Shown here piece after piece: positions 9,001 through 17,059 of a stretch of 64,000 nucleotides of DNA (position 1 is its first letter; each line of letters opens with the position of its first letter). The position numbers and the translations under genes are program-made. The notes under the pieces are model-generated. The model was not told the DNA's origin. It worked only from the letters and a program-made list of their open reading frames with translations, and made no database searches. Source of the stretch: Bacteroidales bacterium. GTDB lineage: Bacteria > Bacteroidota > Bacteroidia > Bacteroidales > UBA932. Location of the stretch: positions 124,001-188,000 of the forward strand of contig JAGBHM010000033.1 in assembly GCA_017935505.1 (NCBI GenBank). The letters run 5' to 3'.

Positions 9001-10595
9001 AATATGAAATCGAGGTTAGGGTCGTGGCAGATGATCTTTCCGTCGAATATCTTGTTGTTGTATTTGCCTAATGCAAAGATGTTTGAATATGGATATCCGT
9101 TGAATTCCAATTTGTTGACTCTGACACTGTCTATTGAGATCTCCATACCATCCCTACGGCTCATCAGGGCCGAAAGCGATGCATTCATCCCAACTTTTCC
9201 CAGAAGTTTGTTGGAGATGAGGCTGCCTATATCAAAATCTTTGCTCTCAACATTTCCCTGTATAAGGAATCCGTTGCGGCTGTTGTCGTTTTTTAGCAAT
9301 ATATCCACATCAATGGTTCCTATATTTGATGAAAGTATACCGTTGGCAACAAAATCATCCGGAAGTCCTATGAGATTTCCGTTAAAATTATATCTGACAT
9401 GTGGCGAGAGCTTCTTGAAAAATGCAATCTGCTTTCTTCCTGTTATTGATGCTACAATTTTTGAGACATCGGAACTTGTTGTATGGCAATCCCTGATCTC
9501 AACCACCGACATTGCCTGCCTTATATCAGGGAGTCCGGTCATCCTCAAATTCAGGTTCATCTGGGTCTGTCCGGATTCTGATGTAACACAGAAGTTGCGG
9601 CTGCGCAGATCTGCAACAGGGCCGCTTACCGAACCGTTCAGCATGAGAGCGAGTGTACTATTTTGCAGTGACGGTGCAATTCTTCCTATTGTCTTGAAAC
9701 TGAAATATGTATCATCAAGGTCAATTCCAAGTTTTACCAAATTTATAAAATCCGACAAATCCTTTGGAGAACTGTATTGCATATAGAAGTATCTGGCATT
9801 TACCTCCGTATAGTTGTCGGCAATGCGGATATCCTTTATTCTTGCCTCTGTTGAGCTCAATTCGAGATTTCCGCTCAGCTCTTTGAGAGTGAATCCGCTT
9901 TTGTCTCTTCCCGATATATTTTTTATTGTACCGAAAATGGTGTCACGCTCAATTCTAACATTGTTGATATTCACATTGATATCGGATACATTGAGATTTG
10001 AGAAGTTGATGATGCTGTCGCCTTTGTCAACAAATTTGTCGGGGTTATTGAGTGAAAATCTGAAGTTTTTGATTTTCAAGCTGTTTGCAAGCAGGTTGAT
10101 TGGGAAACCCTTTTTTGTAGTATCCTTCACTCTGTTCTTGTCTATCCTGAATATTCTCGACAGATTGGTATTTCCCTGTCCTCCCTCATTCTGCAGATTG
10201 AATACACCGCCATTCAGGTTTATATGCTTGAGCTTGATCTGAAGTTTTGCAAGGTCGGCAGCATCTATCGAAATAGAGAGCTTCTTGCAGCTTAGCAAGG
10301 TATCTGACTGGCCGAAATTCTCCTTGAGCGAATCGAGTTGCGGAGTCTTGAGGGTTGATACAATTGATATGTCCTGTAGAATGATTTTGTTGAAAAAAAT
10401 CATGTGTACCTTTCCGATACCTATTTTTCCATCAATCTGCTTTGATGCTGCATCTATAATTCTCTGTATAACAAAAGTCTGCACTGCAGGAAACTGCAAA
10501 GCAATGTAACCTGCAACCTGAATGGCCAATACTGAGAGCAGGCACCAGACCAATATTTTTTTGAGAGTTCCGATAAATTTACAGTATAAAAGCAT
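5991..10595 (-). CDS. tamB: TamB-type translocation/assembly module protein (giant AsmA-like)
   Basis: A 1534-residue inner-membrane-anchored periplasmic bridge protein. One N-terminal membrane helix (ILVWCLLSVLAIQVAGYIAL) is followed by an AsmA-like start (VQTFVIQRIIDAASKQIDGKI) and a very long beta-rich repetitive body. The C-terminal TamB/DUF490 domain (residues ~1150-1500) includes GDYNINQGKYKFVLSGFGF and IQPGGVIHFNGDINNTTIDL, which are typical. The family is thought to carry phospholipids or help insert outer-membrane proteins. ATG 10595 is chosen over the frame-opening TTG at 10607. The protein ends in about 40 highly charged Lys/Arg/Glu residues. No TamA-like partner lies in the window. 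It is divergent from tsaD. Confidence 0.92.
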   Translation of the reverse strand: MLLYCKFIGTLKKILVWCLLSVLAIQVAGYIALQFPAVQTFVIQRIIDAASKQIDGKIGIGKVHMIFFNKIILQDISIVSTLKTPQLDSLKENFGQSDTLLSCKKLSISIDAADLAKLQIKLKHINLNGGVFNLQNEGGQGNTNLSRIFRIDKNRVKDTTKKGFPINLLANSLKIKNFRFSLNNPDKFVDKGDSIINFSNLNVSDINVNINNVRIERDTIFGTIKNISGRDKSGFTLKELSGNLELSSTEARIKDIRIADNYTEVNARYFYMQYSSPKDLSDFINLVKLGIDLDDTYFSFKTIGRIAPSLQNSTLALMLNGSVSGPVADLRSRNFCVTSESGQTQMNLNLRMTGLPDIRQAMSVVEIRDCHTTSSDVSKIVASITGRKQIAFFKKLSPHVRYNFNGNLIGLPDDFVANGILSSNIGTIDVDILLKNDNSRNGFLIQGNVESKDFDIGSLISNKLLGKVGMNASLSALMSRRDGMEISIDSVRVNKLEFNGYPYSNIFALGKYNNKIFDGKIICHDPNLDFIFQGLFSFDPKATSKYNYYADIPYANLSALNIDKRDSISILRSRMIADFTSHAGKNIVGNINILNTSYANSKGDFNIGTIKLTSKEADSSYNAVLNAPFIHAEYNATAPISSFLKKLASLTLSEHAGAYFAERKEGFFAPEKMQSLLSRHDEYDFSLETSNTRSICELLMPGLYIQDNTALEAHISKEDILDFKLNSGRLAIKQNYLKGLNLNITNRDSLLNMKMTSDNVLIAGIKMDSTTVSVNGTDNLLNATFAFKNDSTESNYAFLDTELAFKADTLDIGIKEGSAISFKGGKWSFDPAGIMIADSSIFINRFNIHNGNQLLSADGLLSRSKEDSLAVALNNFDIKILNLFLNRPFKVEGYFSGAANLSANKNNSNIYLDITGDSVYVYNNAVGVIKLMGKWYQPEKRFNILLSTKLNGKSNLMATGYYKPQNNNILLTADLNDFCVAYFEPFLSDIIAKTSGTLSGKLKLSGPLDKLELDGENCNFNNFKFIVKYTQVPYTLSGPVTLNENGLFSKNLIIKDRFGNSGRVKGGLNYRYFRNANLNTRIEFQNMQCLNTDEKDNEIFYGSAFASGSLDIKGPFNKILLNINVTPAENTAMHIPLSSSATATQTNLLTFVEPKREMEIDPYDTLMRSVKEEKAASQMQVLVRANMNTNAEMLIEINKSLGDIISANGTGPINLDINPSKDVFDVFGDYNINQGKYKFVLSGFGFAAKDFIIQPGGVIHFNGDINNTTIDLTATYRTKAAINTLIADTSSVSTRRNVNCEIIMSGSLMNPELKFNIDIPDLDPTTKVRVESALNTEGKIQKQFAALLISGGFLPDEQSGITNNSTILYSNVSEMLSNQINNIFQQLGIPLDLGLNYQPGEKGNTDIFDVAVSTQLFNNRLLINGNIGNDPYASSTNDRGVIGNVDVEYKLDKSGKLRIAAFSHAADQYSNYLDDSQRSGIGISYQQEFNRIKDIFRKKSKEQKEYEKRQKALKREERKRAAAERRAGVKEPLQ

Positions 10596-10654
10596 TTTAA
10601 ATAACAAAAATAATTAAAAAATCTGAGTAGATTTGTAAAAAATTTGACAACAAG

Positions 10655-11680
10655 ATGAGTTATTTAATATTGGGTATAGAATCTTCATGTGACGATACTT
10701 CGGCTGCGGTTCTCAGAGATGAGTATCTGCTGTCGAATGTGATGGCAAGCCAGGATGTCCACCGCAATTACGGCGGAGTTATTCCGGAACTTGCTTCCCG
10801 TGCACACCAGATCAATATTTTGCCTGTGGTAGACCAGGCCATAAAGCAGGCAGGAGTACAACTCAAAGATATAGATGCCATTGCTTTTACACGCGGACCT
10901 GGCCTGTTGGGCTCGCTGCTGGTAGGAACTTCTTTTGCCAAAGGTCTTTCGATATCACTTGGAAAACCTCTGGTGGAGGTAAACCATCTCCAGGGACACA
11001 TCTTGTCTCATTTCATAAAACAAGCGGACAAGGAGAATCGTTCTCCTGAATTTCCTTTTTTGGCACTGCTCGTTTCGGGTGGCCATACACAAATAGTAAA
11101 AGTGACAGATTACCTTAATTTTGAGGTGATAGGACACACTATAGATGATGCTGTAGGTGAGGCCTTCGACAAATGTGCAAAAATGATGGGCCTTGGCTAT
11201 CCAGGTGGTCCTATTGTAGATAAACTGGCTAAGGAGGGTGATGAAAACCGTTTCAAATTCTCAAAACCCCATATTGCAGACCTAAACTATAGTTTTAGTG
11301 GAATCAAAACCTCCCTTCTCTATTTTCTGCGTGACCAGCTGAAGGAGAACGAGAACTTCATAGAGGAGAATAAGGCCGATATCTGTGCCTCATTCCAGAA
11401 GCATCTGATTGATATCCTTCTTGACAAACTTGTCAAAGCGGTAAAACAGACTGGTATAAAGACAATTACATTAGGCGGAGGTGTCTCTGCAAACTCGGGT
11501 CTGCGCAGCCGCATAGAGTATGAAGGCAAGAAACGAGGCTGGACAACCTTTATACCGGAGTTCAAATTTACAACCGACAATGCGGCCATGATTGCAATGA
11601 GCGGATTGTGCAAATTCCGTCAGGGCCTTATATGTGAAATTGATGCAGCTCCAATATCGAGGGCTGCCGATATGAAATAG
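10655..11680 (+). CDS. tsaD: tRNA N6-threonylcarbamoyladenosine transferase TsaD
   Basis: Transfers the threonylcarbamoyl group to A37 of ANN-decoding tRNAs, as the catalytic subunit of the TsaBDE complex. The ASKHA-fold nucleotide site begins ILGIESSCDDTSAAV, the metal-binding histidines are in VNHLQGHILSH, the phosphate loop is LLVSGGHTQ, and the C-terminal ITLGGGVSANSGLR and TDNAAMIA motifs are all present. Length 341 residues is standard. ATG 10655 follows a TAGATTTG box at 10628-10635. tsaB and tsaE are not in the window. It shares an intergenic region with the divergent tamB, and COG2509 follows 29 bases after the stop. Confidence 0.97.
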   Translation: MSYLILGIESSCDDTSAAVLRDEYLLSNVMASQDVHRNYGGVIPELASRAHQINILPVVDQAIKQAGVQLKDIDAIAFTRGPGLLGSLLVGTSFAKGLSISLGKPLVEVNHLQGHILSHFIKQADKENRSPEFPFLALLVSGGHTQIVKVTDYLNFEVIGHTIDDAVGEAFDKCAKMMGLGYPGGPIVDKLAKEGDENRFKFSKPHIADLNYSFSGIKTSLLYFLRDQLKENENFIEENKADICASFQKHLIDILLDKLVKAVKQTGIKTITLGGGVSANSGLRSRIEYEGKKRGWTTFIPEFKFTTDNAAMIAMSGLCKFRQGLICEIDAAPISRAADMK

Positions 11681-11709
11681 AGAAAACAGCTGTTACAGAA
11701 TCTTTCCTG

Positions 11710-13323
11710 ATGAGAGAAATAGAAGTTACATTCAATGCTGCAAATGTTCCGGACAAGAATCTTCTCCTTGCAGCGGTTGCAAAAAAGGCAGGTCTCAAGC
11801 TTAGCCAGATAACAAGTCATGAGGTTGTGAAGAGGTCTCTGGATGCCAGAGGTCGCGAAGTGCTTTACAGGTATAGGGTAAAGGTCACTTCGGGAAGTGA
11901 GCCTCTGCTTGAGAAATTTGAAATTCCACAATATAGGAATGTTGCCGGCAATGGTGAGCAGGAGAGTGTTATTATTGTCGGAGCGGGCCCTGCAGGGCTT
12001 TTTGCAGCCTTGTCGTTGCTCCAAAATGGAAAGAAGCCTATAATACTTGAAAGGGGAAAGGATGTGCACCAGCGCAAATTTGATATGGCAAAGCTCTCGA
12101 GGGAGGGTATTGTAAATCCAAATTCAAACTACTGTTTTGGCGAGGGGGGTGCCGGTACTTTTTCTGATGGAAAGCTCTACACCCGGTCAAACAAGAGGGG
12201 CGATATACGAAAAGTGCTGCACCAGTTTGTAAAATTTGGTGCAGATCCTAATATCCTTATAGAGTCGCATGCCCATATAGGCAGCGACAGGCTTCCGCGT
12301 ATCATTGAAAATATCAGGGAGTGCATCAAGGAGCATGGGGGAGAGGTCCATTTCAACACCCATGCCATTGATTTTGAATATACCGGTGGATTGTGGCATG
12401 TGCACTGTACCAATTCTGAAGAGGAGCAGGCCGGAATAGGAAGTTGTGCAGAGCCGCAGGAGTGCAGCAAAAAGCTCTTTTCTGCTCCGGATGTGATATT
12501 GGCAACCGGCCATTCGGCAAGGGATATTTATGAGCTGTTCTATAGTAAAAATTGGGAGATTGAGGCAAAGGGGTTTGCTCTTGGTGTAAGGGCTGAACAT
12601 CCGCAAAAGCTTATAAATGAGATACAATATAGAGGAAAATATAGCCCAAAACTGCCTGCTGCAGAGTATTCGCTTGTTTGTCAGGTTGATGGAAGAGGCG
12701 CATTCTCTTTCTGCATGTGCCCGGGAGGAATACTTGTGCCGTCAGCCACTTCGCAGGGTGAGGCTGTATTGAATGGCATGAGCAACTCCATGCGTAATTC
12801 AAAATGGGCAAATGCCGGCATTGTTGTATCGGTTGAACCCGAAGATGTGCCGGAATATTCAAAATACGGTCCGTTGCAGCTGCTCAGATTCCAGCAGGAT
12901 GTTGAGCGTAAGATGTTCGATTTTACCGGGAGCATAAAAGCACCTGCACAACGTATGGATGATTTTGTAAATGGCAGAATTTCCAAATCACTGCCTGAAA
13001 CATCATATGTTCCGGGTGCCGTTTCAGCACCACTGCATGAACTGCTGCCGCCATTTGTGGCCAGCCGCCTGCGTAAGGCATTTGGTGAATTCAACAAAAA
13101 GATGAGGGGATACTATACTTCAAGTGCTCTGCTGCTTGCAGTGGAATCGCGTACATCATCACCTGTACGTATACCGCGCGACCCTCAGACACTGCAGCAT
13201 ATCTCTCTAAAGGGTATATATCCTTGTGGAGAGGGTGCCGGATATGCAGGTGGAATAGTCTCTTCTGCTCTCGACGGCATTAATGTGGCCGAAAAAATAG
13301 CAGGAGACCAGGCTCCTGCTTAA
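11710..13323 (+). CDS. FAD-dependent dehydrogenase, COG2509 family
   Basis: A 537-residue flavoprotein of unknown substrate. Residues 1-80 form a small N-terminal domain (MREIEVTFNAANVPDK onward) typical of COG2509. The Rossmann dinucleotide motif VIIVGAGPAGLFAALSL sits near residue 90. The family signature NYCFGEGGAGTFSDGKLYT is near residue 140, and the C-terminal FAD-contacting stretch is GIYPCGEGAGYAGGIVSSALDG. COG2509 proteins are widespread and biochemically uncharacterised. It follows tsaD on the same strand and may share its transcript. It converges on the DUF1846 gene with four bases between stops. Confidence 0.88.
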   Translation: MREIEVTFNAANVPDKNLLLAAVAKKAGLKLSQITSHEVVKRSLDARGREVLYRYRVKVTSGSEPLLEKFEIPQYRNVAGNGEQESVIIVGAGPAGLFAALSLLQNGKKPIILERGKDVHQRKFDMAKLSREGIVNPNSNYCFGEGGAGTFSDGKLYTRSNKRGDIRKVLHQFVKFGADPNILIESHAHIGSDRLPRIIENIRECIKEHGGEVHFNTHAIDFEYTGGLWHVHCTNSEEEQAGIGSCAEPQECSKKLFSAPDVILATGHSARDIYELFYSKNWEIEAKGFALGVRAEHPQKLINEIQYRGKYSPKLPAAEYSLVCQVDGRGAFSFCMCPGGILVPSATSQGEAVLNGMSNSMRNSKWANAGIVVSVEPEDVPEYSKYGPLQLLRFQQDVERKMFDFTGSIKAPAQRMDDFVNGRISKSLPETSYVPGAVSAPLHELLPPFVASRLRKAFGEFNKKMRGYYTSSALLLAVESRTSSPVRIPRDPQTLQHISLKGIYPCGEGAGYAGGIVSSALDGINVAEKIAGDQAPA

Positions 13324-13327
13324 TGTG

Positions 13328-14794
13328 TCATTTTACTTTCTTTACCGGATCGCAAGTGAGTCCCACACCCAGCTTTTTGAAGATTTTCCGGTCAACTTCG
13401 CTCAACATTACCGTTGAGTGAACCTGGCATCCTTTCAGTTTAGGAAGCTGTTCTATTGCCCTTCTGCAATTCTCATCCTGATTGCTGAGCATTGAGAGTG
13501 CCACAAGTACCTCATCGGTATGAAGGCGTGGATTGTTTCCTTTGAGATATGTCACTTTTGTCCTTTGTATTGGGGCAATCATCTCTTCCGGGATAAGTTT
13601 AACATCATGTGGAATGCCTGCCAGATGTTTTGTCGCATTCAATAAAAGGGCTGCACTTGGTCCCAGTAGCGGACTTGTGCGTGAAGTGATGATTGTACCG
13701 TCCTGAAGTTCAATTGCTGCGGCAGGGACACCCTCCAGCTCTTTTCTCTCTTTTGCCGCAACGGTTGTTTTTCTATATTCGGTTGTGAGTTTTGCCTGTT
13801 TCAGAATGAGTGAAATTTTGTTCACCTCATTCTCATTATTACCCTTTTCTGCAAGATTGCAAAGTGCATAATAATATCTCCTTATAATCTCCTCCATGGC
13901 AGCTTTACTGCATGCCTCTTCATTGTCCATGCAGAATCCTATCATGTTCACTCCCATATCTGTAGGTGATTTGTAAGGACTCTCGCCATAAATACCCTCA
14001 AACAATGTACTCAATACAGGGAATATCTCTATATCGCGGTTATAGCTGGTTGCAATGGTGCCGTATGCCTCCAGATGGAACGGATCAATCATATTTACAT
14101 CATTCAGGTCTGCAGTGGCTGCCTCATATGCAATATTTACTGGATGTTTGAGAGGAAGGTTCCATACAGGGAATGTCTCGAATTTTGCATATCCGGCTTT
14201 AATATTCCTTTTGTTCTCGTGGTACAGCTGGCTGAGGCACACTGCCATCTTGCCGCTGCCAGGGCCTGGTGCAGTAACAACAACCAGCGGACGGGTGGTC
14301 TCTACATAATCATTCTTGCCAAAGCCTTCATCCGAATCAATCAGGGCAACATTGTTAGGATACCCTTCTATTGTATAATGATAATATACTTTGATGCCCA
14401 AACGCTCCAGGCGCAATCTGTATGCATCGGCACTGGCCTGACCGTTGTAGTGGGTTATCACCACACTGCTTACAAAGAGACCTACCTTCTCAAATTCTGC
14501 ACGCAACCTCAGGACATCCTCATCATAGGTGATTCCCAGGTCGCCTCTCACCTTGTTCTTTTCAATGTCAAGTGCACTTATCACCAGAAGAATTTCGGCC
14601 ATATCCTTGAGCTGCATAAGCATGTGAAGTTTGCTGTCGGGAAGGAATCCCGGCAAGACTCTGCTGGCATGATGGTCGTCAAATAGTTTGCCTCCGAATT
14701 CGAGGTAAAGCTTGTCTCCGAACTGCTCTATACGCTTTTTTATCTGTTCGGACTGTATCTTGAGATATTTCTCGTTATCAAAACCGTTTTTCAT
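13328..14794 (-). CDS. DUF1846 (UPF0371) family protein
   Basis: A 488-residue protein of the DUF1846 family, which has solved structures but no agreed function. It begins MKNGFDNEKYLKIQSEQI, the canonical start of the family, which fixes ATG 14794. Later conserved blocks are PGFLPDSKLHMLMQ, VVTAPGPGSGKMAVCLSQLYHE (a P-loop-like glycine-rich segment), NMIGFCMDNEEAC and TSPLLGPSAALLLNATKHLAG near the C-terminus. The gene is mostly seen in Firmicutes and scattered anaerobes. Its promoter lies so close that the transcript may have almost no leader (see the promoter at 14803-14834). Confidence 0.88.
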   Translation of the reverse strand: MKNGFDNEKYLKIQSEQIKKRIEQFGDKLYLEFGGKLFDDHHASRVLPGFLPDSKLHMLMQLKDMAEILLVISALDIEKNKVRGDLGITYDEDVLRLRAEFEKVGLFVSSVVITHYNGQASADAYRLRLERLGIKVYYHYTIEGYPNNVALIDSDEGFGKNDYVETTRPLVVVTAPGPGSGKMAVCLSQLYHENKRNIKAGYAKFETFPVWNLPLKHPVNIAYEAATADLNDVNMIDPFHLEAYGTIATSYNRDIEIFPVLSTLFEGIYGESPYKSPTDMGVNMIGFCMDNEEACSKAAMEEIIRRYYYALCNLAEKGNNENEVNKISLILKQAKLTTEYRKTTVAAKERKELEGVPAAAIELQDGTIITSRTSPLLGPSAALLLNATKHLAGIPHDVKLIPEEMIAPIQRTKVTYLKGNNPRLHTDEVLVALSMLSNQDENCRRAIEQLPKLKGCQVHSTVMLSEVDRKIFKKLGVGLTCDPVKKVK

Positions 14795-14802
14795 ACGGTA
14801 TG

Positions 14803-14834
14803 CAAAGTTAACTTTTCTTCCGCGACCCTGCAAA
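14803..14834 (-). promoter_or_regulatory. Promoter of the DUF1846 gene
   Basis: Read on the minus strand, TTTG (14834-14831), a 20-base spacer, then TAACTTTG (14810-14803) is an exact match to the Bacteroidetes housekeeping promoter. The G of the -7 box is only nine bases before the A of the ATG at 14794, so transcription should start within a few bases of the start codon. Confidence 0.75.
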
Positions 14835-14928
14835 CGAAAATTCTGCAAAAAATTGAATAAATTTCAAAATAACTTGGTATATAGAAAAAAATGAGGCACT
14901 TTTGCATTATCATTAAAATTTAGAAAAA

Positions 14929-15480
14929 ATGGAAATTCAATTGAACAAAGTTGTTTCGTTGTCATACACATTGGAGGTTGATGGCGATATCATAGAGACT
15001 GTAACTGCAGAGAAACCTATGCAATTCATATTTGGTACCGGCTACCTTCTTCCTAAATTCGAAGATAATGTAAATGGTAAAAAGGTGGGCGATACATTCG
15101 ATTTCAAATTGGCCGCTGAGGATGCATACGGTAATGTAGATCCTGAGGCTATAGTTGAGTTGCCTAAGAGAGTATTTGAGGTTGACGGAAAAATCCAGGA
15201 GAATGTACTTTTTGTAGGAAATGTGCTTCCTATGATGGATTCTGAGGGTAACCGTCTAAATGGTGCCATTGATGAGGTTAAAGAGGATACTATTGTAATG
15301 AATTTCAACCATCCTCTTGCTGGTGCAGAGCTCCATTTCTCAGGTAAAGTTGAAGCAATAAGAGAGGCTACAGAGACTGAGCTGACCAATGGCCTTTTCA
15401 ATGAAAAAGTCTCTTCATGTGGCGGTGGATGCTCTTCTGCAGGTGACTGCTCTTCATGCGGATGCGGCGGATGCCATTAA
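14929..15480 (+). CDS. slyD: FKBP-type peptidyl-prolyl isomerase, SlyD-like
   Basis: A 183-residue cytoplasmic prolyl isomerase and chaperone. The FKBP core begins NKVVSLSYTLEVDGDIIET, continues FIFGTGYLLPKFEDNVNGKKVGD, has an insert-in-flap domain (residues ~70-125) and returns with MNFNHPLAGAELHFSGKVEAI. The C-terminal ~20 residues (CGGGCSS through CGCGGCH) hold seven Cys and a final His. Such tails in SlyD bind nickel, zinc or copper and help load hydrogenase or other metalloenzymes; no hydrogenase gene is seen here. A T-rich hairpin follows at 15515-15542. The promoter is probably ACTTTTGC near 14896, a slightly degenerate -7 box. Confidence 0.92.
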   Translation: MEIQLNKVVSLSYTLEVDGDIIETVTAEKPMQFIFGTGYLLPKFEDNVNGKKVGDTFDFKLAAEDAYGNVDPEAIVELPKRVFEVDGKIQENVLFVGNVLPMMDSEGNRLNGAIDEVKEDTIVMNFNHPLAGAELHFSGKVEAIREATETELTNGLFNEKVSSCGGGCSSAGDCSSCGCGGCH

Positions 15481-15514
15481 TCGGAACAACGCGGTTGTAT
15501 GCCGCAAATGATAA

Positions 15515-15542
15515 AGGCCGGGTCAGTTTTCTGATCCGGCCT
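15515..15542. terminator. Bidirectional terminator between slyD and nhaC
   Basis: AGGCCGGGTCAG and CTGATCCGGCCT form a 12-base-pair stem (one G-U pair) around a TTTT loop. It is flanked by A-rich sequence on the left and a T-rich stretch on the right, so it can serve both convergent genes. Confidence 0.85.
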
Positions 15543-15560
15543 CTCTATTTATAATGACAA

Positions 15561-17024
15561 TCATTTCTTGTTTATCGGTTTGCCAAATTTGAGTACTTTA
15601 TAGCCGATAGCCACAACTATTATCGAAATAATAGGGGATATTATATTGAATATGCAGTATGGAAGATATACAAGGGTCGGTACTCCAAGTACGCTTGATT
15701 GTGCAACTCCGCATGTGTTCCAAGGAATGAGTACAGATGTTACCGTTGCTGAGTCCTGGAGTGAGCGGCTGAGCAATTCCGGTTCATACCCATTATCCTT
15801 AAATGCCTTTGAGAACATTTTTCCAGGCAGCAGGATGGACATATACTGGTCTGAAAGGGTAAGGTTGCAGAAGATACAAGTTCCTATTGTAGAGCTTACA
15901 AGTGATGTTGCGCTTGTCATGAACCTGGTCATCTTTTCTGTTACAACATTAATATATCCGGCAGCCTCCATAATACCACCAAAGGCTACAACGCAGAGAA
16001 TGAGCCATACAGTATTCATCATACCGCCCATACCGCTGGTAGATGCCAGTTCGTTGAGCATCTCATTACCTGTCTCTATAGATACCTGACTCGACAGCAT
16101 CTTTAAAGGTGCGTAGATATATCTGAACAGTTCCCCTTCACCATATGTGGTTATCTGTGAAATAATTTCAGGCTGGGTAAAAAGTGCAACGGCAGCTCCT
16201 ACTACAGCCGAAAGAAATAGTGTGATATATGGTGATATCTTTTTGAATATCAGAAAGATGGTGAATCCAGGTATGAGAAGTAGCCACAATGAAATATTGA
16301 AGGTACTTGCAATTTGGGCGCATTGCTCTTCCACATCCAGCTGTGAATTTGATGGCACCATGAATCCTACAACGGCAAAAACAATGGCAGTTATGATGAA
16401 TGTAGGCACATTTGTTATCATCAGATAGCGTATATGGCTGTAGAGATTTACCTCAGATACACTGGCCGATAGGTTTGTAGTATCAGACAGGGGAGAGAGC
16501 TTATCACCCAGATAGGCACCAGAAATGATTGCACCGGCGAGCCATCCGGGGTGGAAACCGAGTATCTCGCCCGCACTGAGCATTGCCACACCAATGGTTC
16601 CTATGGTGGTCCAGGAGCTTCCTGCCATTATTGAGATAATGCCTGTAAATACAAATATTACAAGTAGAAACACCGAAGGATGTATTACCTTCAGCCCATA
16701 ATATATAAGTGTAGGTACAACTCCAGAGAGTGTCCATGAAGCGGTGAGTGCACCAATCATCAGCAGTATGAATATGGCACTTCCTGTTTTGCTCAGATTG
16801 TCGAGCATGCCCTCTTCGAGCTTTTCCCAAGGAATCTTCAGATATATCATTGCAACAAGGGCACCCACGATTGAGGCGGTAAGTAGGGCTATTTGGGATG
16901 GTCCTGATGTAAGTTCGTCTCCAAAGAGGTGAACACCTACTGAGAGTATCACAACAAGTATTATAACAGGCAGCATTGCCAGAAAAATGGTAGGTTTTCT
17001 CATATCTGATATATTTTTCTCCAT
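15561..17024 (-). CDS. nhaC: Na+/H+ antiporter, NhaC family
   Basis: A polytopic membrane protein of 487 residues with about 11 hydrophobic segments. The NhaC signature region is present: MAGSSWTTIGTIGVAML, then GAIISGAYLGDKLSPLSDTTNLSA, whose charged residues line the ion path, and later LSDQYMSILLPGKMF. NhaC proteins exchange internal Na+ for external H+ and help set sodium gradient and pH. The start at ATG 17024 (MEKNISDMRKP) is preferred because the upstream codons encode no hydrophobic or conserved sequence. The gene lies 35 bases downstream of the tldE stop, on the same strand. It fits the sodium-based energetics seen at 38-50 kb. Confidence 0.93.
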   Translation of the reverse strand: MEKNISDMRKPTIFLAMLPVIILVVILSVGVHLFGDELTSGPSQIALLTASIVGALVAMIYLKIPWEKLEEGMLDNLSKTGSAIFILLMIGALTASWTLSGVVPTLIYYGLKVIHPSVFLLVIFVFTGIISIMAGSSWTTIGTIGVAMLSAGEILGFHPGWLAGAIISGAYLGDKLSPLSDTTNLSASVSEVNLYSHIRYLMITNVPTFIITAIVFAVVGFMVPSNSQLDVEEQCAQIASTFNISLWLLLIPGFTIFLIFKKISPYITLFLSAVVGAAVALFTQPEIISQITTYGEGELFRYIYAPLKMLSSQVSIETGNEMLNELASTSGMGGMMNTVWLILCVVAFGGIMEAAGYINVVTEKMTRFMTSATSLVSSTIGTCIFCNLTLSDQYMSILLPGKMFSKAFKDNGYEPELLSRSLQDSATVTSVLIPWNTCGVAQSSVLGVPTLVYLPYCIFNIISPIISIIVVAIGYKVLKFGKPINKK

Positions 17025-17059
17025 TACATATATTATATAGTATAGTACACTAAAATTTG

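Noticed and set aside
8956..9786. Plus-strand open frame of 276 codons opposite tamB
   Set aside because: It lies wholly antisense to the TamB coding sequence, has no Shine-Dalgarno or family motif, and is rich in residues expected from reverse reading of a Ser/Asn-rich gene.
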